NCBI RefSeq assembly: GCF_018283645.1
Contig: NZ_JAGSXH010000015.1
Span: 1-64,000 of the forward strand
Source: Actinocrinis puniceicyclus
Lineage (GTDB): Bacteria > Actinomycetota > Actinomycetes > Streptomycetales > Catenulisporaceae
Length of the DNA: 64,000 bases
Direction of reading: 5' to 3'
The notes under the pieces are model-generated. The model saw nothing but the letters and a program-made list of their open reading frames with translations. It had not been told where the DNA came from and did not search any database. Every line of letters begins with the position of its first letter. The first letter of the stretch is position 1. Shown in pieces: positions 60,698 to 64,000 of the stretch. A program made the translations under genes and the position numbers.

Positions 60698-63121
60698 TCA
60701 CCGGTCACCGAGAAGTACGCCAAGCAGGCGAATCGCGCCCGGTTTGTCCAGCGGCTGGTTGCCGTTGCCGCACTTGGGCGACTGGACGCAGGACGGACAC
60801 CCTGCTGGACACTCGCAGGCGGCGATGGCGTCGCGAGTCGCCGTGAGCCACGCACGCGCCTGGTGGTAGCCGCGCTCGGCGAAGCCGCCGCCGCCCGGAA
60901 GCCCGTCGTGCACGAACACGGTCGGCAAGCCGGTGTCGGGATGGCAGCCGGTGGACAGCCCGCCGATGTCCCATCGATCGCACTCGGCGAACAGCGGCAA
61001 CAGCCCGATCGCGGCGTGCTCCGCGGCGTGCGCGGCGCCGGGAACGTCCGGGGCGGCCAGAGCGGCCTCCGCCAGCGCGCTCGGCGCGACGGTCCACCAC
61101 ACCGCCTTGGTGGCCAGAGTGCGCGCCGGCAGTTTCAGCGGCTCCTCGCCGAGCACCGCGCCGGTCGCGGAATCACGACGCAGATACCCGACCACCTGGC
61201 TGGTCACCTCCACCGCACCGAAAGCGAGTCTCACGTGACGGCCCCAATCCTCGAACCGTTCCTGCGCGGTGATCCGCAGCACGCTTGTGTCTCTCGCGTG
61301 TGTGGAGTACCCGGGATCCTTGGCCTTGACGACGGCTATAGCGTCATTCAGGTCCAAGCTCTCGACCACGTAGGTCTCGCCCTGGTGCAGATAGACCGCG
61401 CCTTCGTGGACCGTGGTGTGGGCCGCTGCGGCGTCAACCTGACCGAGCAGCCGACCTGTCGCGGCCTCAACGATCCGCACCGGGGTTCCTCCGCTGCCGC
61501 GCAGGTCGGTCAGGTCCGCCGCGCGCTCCGGACGGGTCCAGTACCACCCTCCCTGCCGCGCCCGCAGCCACCCCGTCCGGCTCAGTTCGGCGGCCAACGC
61601 CCCGGCGGTCGGTCCGAACAGATCCAAGTCCGCGGCGGTCAGCGGCAGTTCCGCGGCCGCGGCGCACAGGTGAGACCACAGAACGTAGGGATTGCTCGGA
61701 TTGAGCACGGTGCTTTCCACCGACTTGCCGAACAGTGCCTCGGGGTGGTGTACGAGATAGGTGTCCAACGGGTCGTCCCGTGCCACCAGGATCGCCAAGG
61801 CGTCGCGCCCCGAGCGTCCAGCCCGTCCGGCCTGCTGCCATACGGAACTGCGAGTTCCCGGATAACCGGCGAGCAGCACCGCGTCCAAACCGGCGAGGTC
61901 GATGCCGAGCTCAAGCGCATTGGTGGCGGCGACCCCCAGCAGGCGCCCGGAGAGCAGGTCCGCCTCCAGCGCGCGGCGGTCCTCGCGCAGGTAACCCGCA
62001 CGGTACGCGGCGATTCGGTTCGCCGCCGATCGCTTTGCCGGGGCCGTATCCCGCCCGAGTTCGCCCGTGTGCTCGGTCTCCGCGCGCTGGACGGCCGGCG
62101 TGTGCGTTCCCCCGCCGCTGCGGTCCGCCTGTTGGCGGGCGATCAGCGAGACCAGTTCGGCGCCGCGGCGCGATCTGACGAACGCCACCGTGCGCACCTC
62201 GTCGCGCACCAGATCCGCGAGCAGGCCGGCACACTCAGCGACCGCGGACCGCCGCACCGGCGCGCCGGCCTCACCACGCCGGTCGGTCAGCGGTGGCTCC
62301 CAGAGCGCGAACAAGACCTCGCCGTGCGGCGATCCGTCTTCGGTGATCGGTTCGACCGGCATGCCGATCAGCCGCTCCGCGGCGGCGCGCGGCTCGGCCG
62401 TGGTCGCCGAAGCCAGCGCGAACACCGGGTTGGCGCCGTAATGGGCGCACACCCTGCGCAGCCGCCTGATCACTGCGGCCACGTGCGAACCGAGCACGCC
62501 CCGGTAGGCGTGGCACTCATCGATGACGACGTACTTGAGGCGGCGAAGGAACGGTGCCCAGCGCCGGTGATCCGGCAGGAGCGTGTAGTGGACCAAGTCC
62601 GGATTGGTCAGCGCCAGCACCCCGTAGTCGCGGATCCAGCGGCGTTCCTCGGGCGTGGTGTCGCCGTCGAGGCAGGCGGCCGGGGCCAGGGGAAGATTCA
62701 ACTGCCGGATGCGGCGGGCCTGGTCCGCGGCCAGTGCCTTCGTCGGGGCCAGATAAAGCGCTGTGGCGCGGCGCGGCACCTGCACGGGTCGGCCGTGAAG
62801 GTCTGACGTACCGTCAAGAAGATCTGTCAGCAGCGGAAGGAGGTAACCGAGCGACTTGCCGGAAGCGGTGCCGGTGGCCTGCACGACGTTGCGGCCCGCG
62901 TGCAGAAGTTCGGCGGCGGCTACCTGGTGCTCCCAGGGTCGCCCGATTCCGAGTGCCCGGAAGCGCTCGACGGCACGTTGGTCGGCCCAGCCGGGCCAGT
63001 CGGCGTGACGGGCCGGGCGCGCAGGTACCCGCTCGACATGTGTCATCGCGTCAGCGCGCTCGGCGCCGCTGACCGAGACAAGTCGGCGAAGGATCTCCTC
63101 AGCGGACTTGGTTCGTGGCAT
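60698..63121 (-). CDS. DEAD/DEAH helicase with DUF1998-type zinc domain (MrfA/Hrq1-like)
   Basis: 807 residues from ATG 63121 (GGAGAACACG upstream). Superfamily II motifs: Q-like PWEHQVAAAELL, I VQATGTASGKSLGYLLPLL, II YVVIDECHAYRG, III FALASATTAEP, V VAATNALELGIDLAGLDAVLLAGYPG, VI QQAGRAGRSGRDALAI. Close to the end a four-cysteine cluster CECPAGCPSCVQSPKCG binds metal, as in the MrfA domain. Bacterial MrfA excises mitomycin adducts; Hrq1 resolves cross-links. It lies next to the tad genes, as Rv3649 does in mycobacteria. Confidence 0.92.
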   Translation of the reverse strand: MPRTKSAEEILRRLVSVSGAERADAMTHVERVPARPARHADWPGWADQRAVERFRALGIGRPWEHQVAAAELLHAGRNVVQATGTASGKSLGYLLPLLTDLLDGTSDLHGRPVQVPRRATALYLAPTKALAADQARRIRQLNLPLAPAACLDGDTTPEERRWIRDYGVLALTNPDLVHYTLLPDHRRWAPFLRRLKYVVIDECHAYRGVLGSHVAAVIRRLRRVCAHYGANPVFALASATTAEPRAAAERLIGMPVEPITEDGSPHGEVLFALWEPPLTDRRGEAGAPVRRSAVAECAGLLADLVRDEVRTVAFVRSRRGAELVSLIARQQADRSGGGTHTPAVQRAETEHTGELGRDTAPAKRSAANRIAAYRAGYLREDRRALEADLLSGRLLGVAATNALELGIDLAGLDAVLLAGYPGTRSSVWQQAGRAGRSGRDALAILVARDDPLDTYLVHHPEALFGKSVESTVLNPSNPYVLWSHLCAAAAELPLTAADLDLFGPTAGALAAELSRTGWLRARQGGWYWTRPERAADLTDLRGSGGTPVRIVEAATGRLLGQVDAAAAHTTVHEGAVYLHQGETYVVESLDLNDAIAVVKAKDPGYSTHARDTSVLRITAQERFEDWGRHVRLAFGAVEVTSQVVGYLRRDSATGAVLGEEPLKLPARTLATKAVWWTVAPSALAEAALAAPDVPGAAHAAEHAAIGLLPLFAECDRWDIGGLSTGCHPDTGLPTVFVHDGLPGGGGFAERGYHQARAWLTATRDAIAACECPAGCPSCVQSPKCGNGNQPLDKPGAIRLLGVLLGDR

Positions 63122-63268
63122 CGTGTTCTCCAGGATGCACCTGGAAGAGAAAAAGCCACTCCTCGCGGTGAACCAACCGCATACCGTCGTCAGGTGTGGG
63201 CGGGGAGTGATTGAATGCGTACTCACCCCTCGCGGGGAAGTCGCGAACAGGAAAGTGCTGGAGGATCC

Positions 63269-63610
63269 GTGGATCTGAACCTGTCGACCCGGCACGAAGG
63301 TGACCGTACGGTCATCGAAGTGGGCGGCGAGATCGACGTTTACACGGCCCCGAAGCTGCGCGAGCAGCTGGTGGATCTCGTGAATCAGGGCCGCTACCAC
63401 CTGGTCGTGGACATGGAGGCGGTCGACTTCCTAGACTCCACCGGCCTGGGCGTGCTGGTCGGTGGCTTGAAGCGGGTGCGGGCGCACGACGGTTCGCTGC
63501 GCCTGGTGTGCACCCAGGAGCGGATCTTGAAGATCTTCCGGATCACCGGGCTGACCAAGGTGTTCCCGATCCACACCACGGTCGAGGACGCGATCGCCGC
63601 TACCGACTGA
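63269..63610 (+). CDS. bldG: Anti-sigma factor antagonist BldG
   Basis: 113 residues from GTG 63269 with GGAGGATCC just upstream. The STAS domain reads [33 protein letters not shown], then the phosphorylation site [20 protein letters not shown] (Ser in DSTG), and ends [24 protein letters not shown]. This is nearly identical, from memory, to Streptomyces BldG, needed for aerial hyphae and antibiotic production. It binds and titrates anti-sigma kinases when unphosphorylated. A hairpin separates it from the anti-sigma gene. Confidence 0.95.
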   Translation: MDLNLSTRHEGDRTVIEVGGEIDVYTAPKLREQLVDLVNQGRYHLVVDMEAVDFLDSTGLGVLVGGLKRVRAHDGSLRLVCTQERILKIFRITGLTKVFPIHTTVEDAIAATD

Positions 63611-63617
63611 TGCGCGG

Positions 63618-63653
63618 CCGGGCCGTCCCGCCCGAGCGGCGGGCACGGCCCGG
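63618..63653 (+). terminator. Hairpin between bldG and the anti-sigma gene
   Basis: CCGGGCCGT with ACGGCCCGG and an inner CCCGCC with GGCGGG form a 15-base-pair stem with one bulge around CGAGC, directly after the bldG stop. There is no T-tract, so it may attenuate read-through into the downstream gene. Confidence 0.6.
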
Positions 63654-63701
63654 ATCCGGCGACGCAATCCACCACCGGAACACCGCGGGAGGACCTTCGT
63701 C

Positions 63702-64000
63702 ATGACGGGTGCACACGCCGCCGACTCGCTCACGCCGCTCGATGCTGAGCCCGGCGGCTTGGCGGGGCAGGGCGGCGGAAAGCCGGACTCCAAACAGGCG
63801 GGGGGCGGCGCCCCGGTCGTCCTGCGGTTCGCGCCGCTGCCTGAGCATGTCCGTACAGCCCGCCTGGTGGCCGTTGCCTTGGCACGCCGGGCCGGAGTGG
63901 AGGACGGCCTGCTGGACGAGGTGCGGCTCGCCGTCGGCGAGGCGTGCTCCCGGGCGGTCGGCCTGCATCGTTCCGCGGCTCCCGCCGTGCCGGTCGTGGT
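63702..64000 (+). CDS. ATP-binding anti-sigma factor (partial, runs off window)
   Basis: About 99 codons of a protein starting MTGAHAADSL after GGGAGGACCTTCGTC. A variable N-terminus leads into VVLRFAPLPEHVRTARLVAVALARRAG and the N box LLDEVRLAVGEACSRAVGLH of RsbW/SpoIIAB-type GHKL kinases; the ATP lid and the rest lie beyond the window. In Streptomyces the gene after bldG encodes the anti-sigma factor ApgA (SCO3548), the partner of BldG. The downstream end and the sigma target cannot be seen. Confidence 0.82.
   Translation, partial: MTGAHAADSLTPLDAEPGGLAGQGGGKPDSKQAGGGAPVVLRFAPLPEHVRTARLVAVALARRAGVEDGLLDEVRLAVGEACSRAVGLHRSAAPAVPVV

Noticed and set aside
60349-62806. The remainder of the TadE-like frame as a genuine 970-residue protein.
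   Set aside because: The sequence after about residue 140 is Arg/Gly/His-rich antisense translation of LapA-like and helicase genes; kept only as an observation on the missing stop.

Overview
The window is about 70% G+C with GTG starts, four-base ATGA/GTGA gene overlaps, WhiB-like, BldG and Crp regulators, a 6C-type small RNA and a tad pilus locus. This points to a filamentous, sporulating actinomycete. Catenulisporales or a relative of Streptomycetales is my guess from content only. From memory, the core gene order (dnaX, ybaB, recR, ask/asd, ponA2, whiB4/wblA, two ArsA-like ATPases, RidA, MBL, crp, nth, NUDIX, marP, epoxide-hydrolase-like, holin-like, acs, HAD, 6C RNA, ssd, tad, helicase) follows the Mycobacterium tuberculosis Rv3721c-Rv3649 segment. 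The window is therefore conserved chromosome with accessory DNA inserted at a few points.

Left end (1-4100): two coupled genes of lower G+C (a DUF4365 nuclease-like protein and a probable partner) end at a 3' fragment of a serine tRNA, which looks like the distal att site of an integrative element reaching in from the left. Just beyond lies a complete ISAs1-family insertion sequence (2310-3972) with matching ends and a 9-bp target duplication. Core genes follow from 4.1 to 12.6 kb: a LytR-C protein, a small conserved protein, tRNA-Ser(GGA), SRP RNA, dnaX, ybaB, recR, a DUF5063 gene, and lysC-asd for the aspartate pathway.

From 12.7 to 31.5 kb the content is accessory: an ECF sigma factor with an overlapping membrane protein, a GH125 mannosidase-like enzyme, a secreted glycosidase with FN3 and CBM2 modules, a secreted DUF1906 protein, and a minus-strand cluster. 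That cluster holds a flavoprotein, an FMN alpha-hydroxy acid oxidase, an unusual membrane-anchored P450, a truncated antiporter, an OmpR/HK pair and an AMP-forming ligase. Decayed genes then precede tRNA-Pro(CGG) and a metallophosphoesterase. A repeat present in three copies (14.9, 25.0 and 45.1 kb) sits at accessory junctions, and one copy truncates the antiporter.

From 31.6 to 53.3 kb the core resumes: YqeY, a PonA2-type penicillin-binding protein, WblA, a pair of ArsA-like ATPases, DUF4177, RidA, an MBL hydrolase, Crp, Nth, NUDIX, MarP, a YdjM-like membrane protein, an alpha/beta hydrolase lacking a normal nucleophile, a holin-like protein and Eis. An acetate block follows (acs, an acetate transporter, a LytS/LytTR pair), then a degenerate Fic-like protein.

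The right end (53.7-64 kb) has a HAD-IB phosphatase, a 6C RNA, a control region with a 9-bp inverted repeat and two perfect DnaA boxes, the ssd-tadABC-pilin-TadE operon, an MrfA/Hrq1-like helicase, and bldG with the start of its probable anti-sigma partner. WblA, Crp, 6C RNA, Ssd and BldG together tie this stretch to development and division control.
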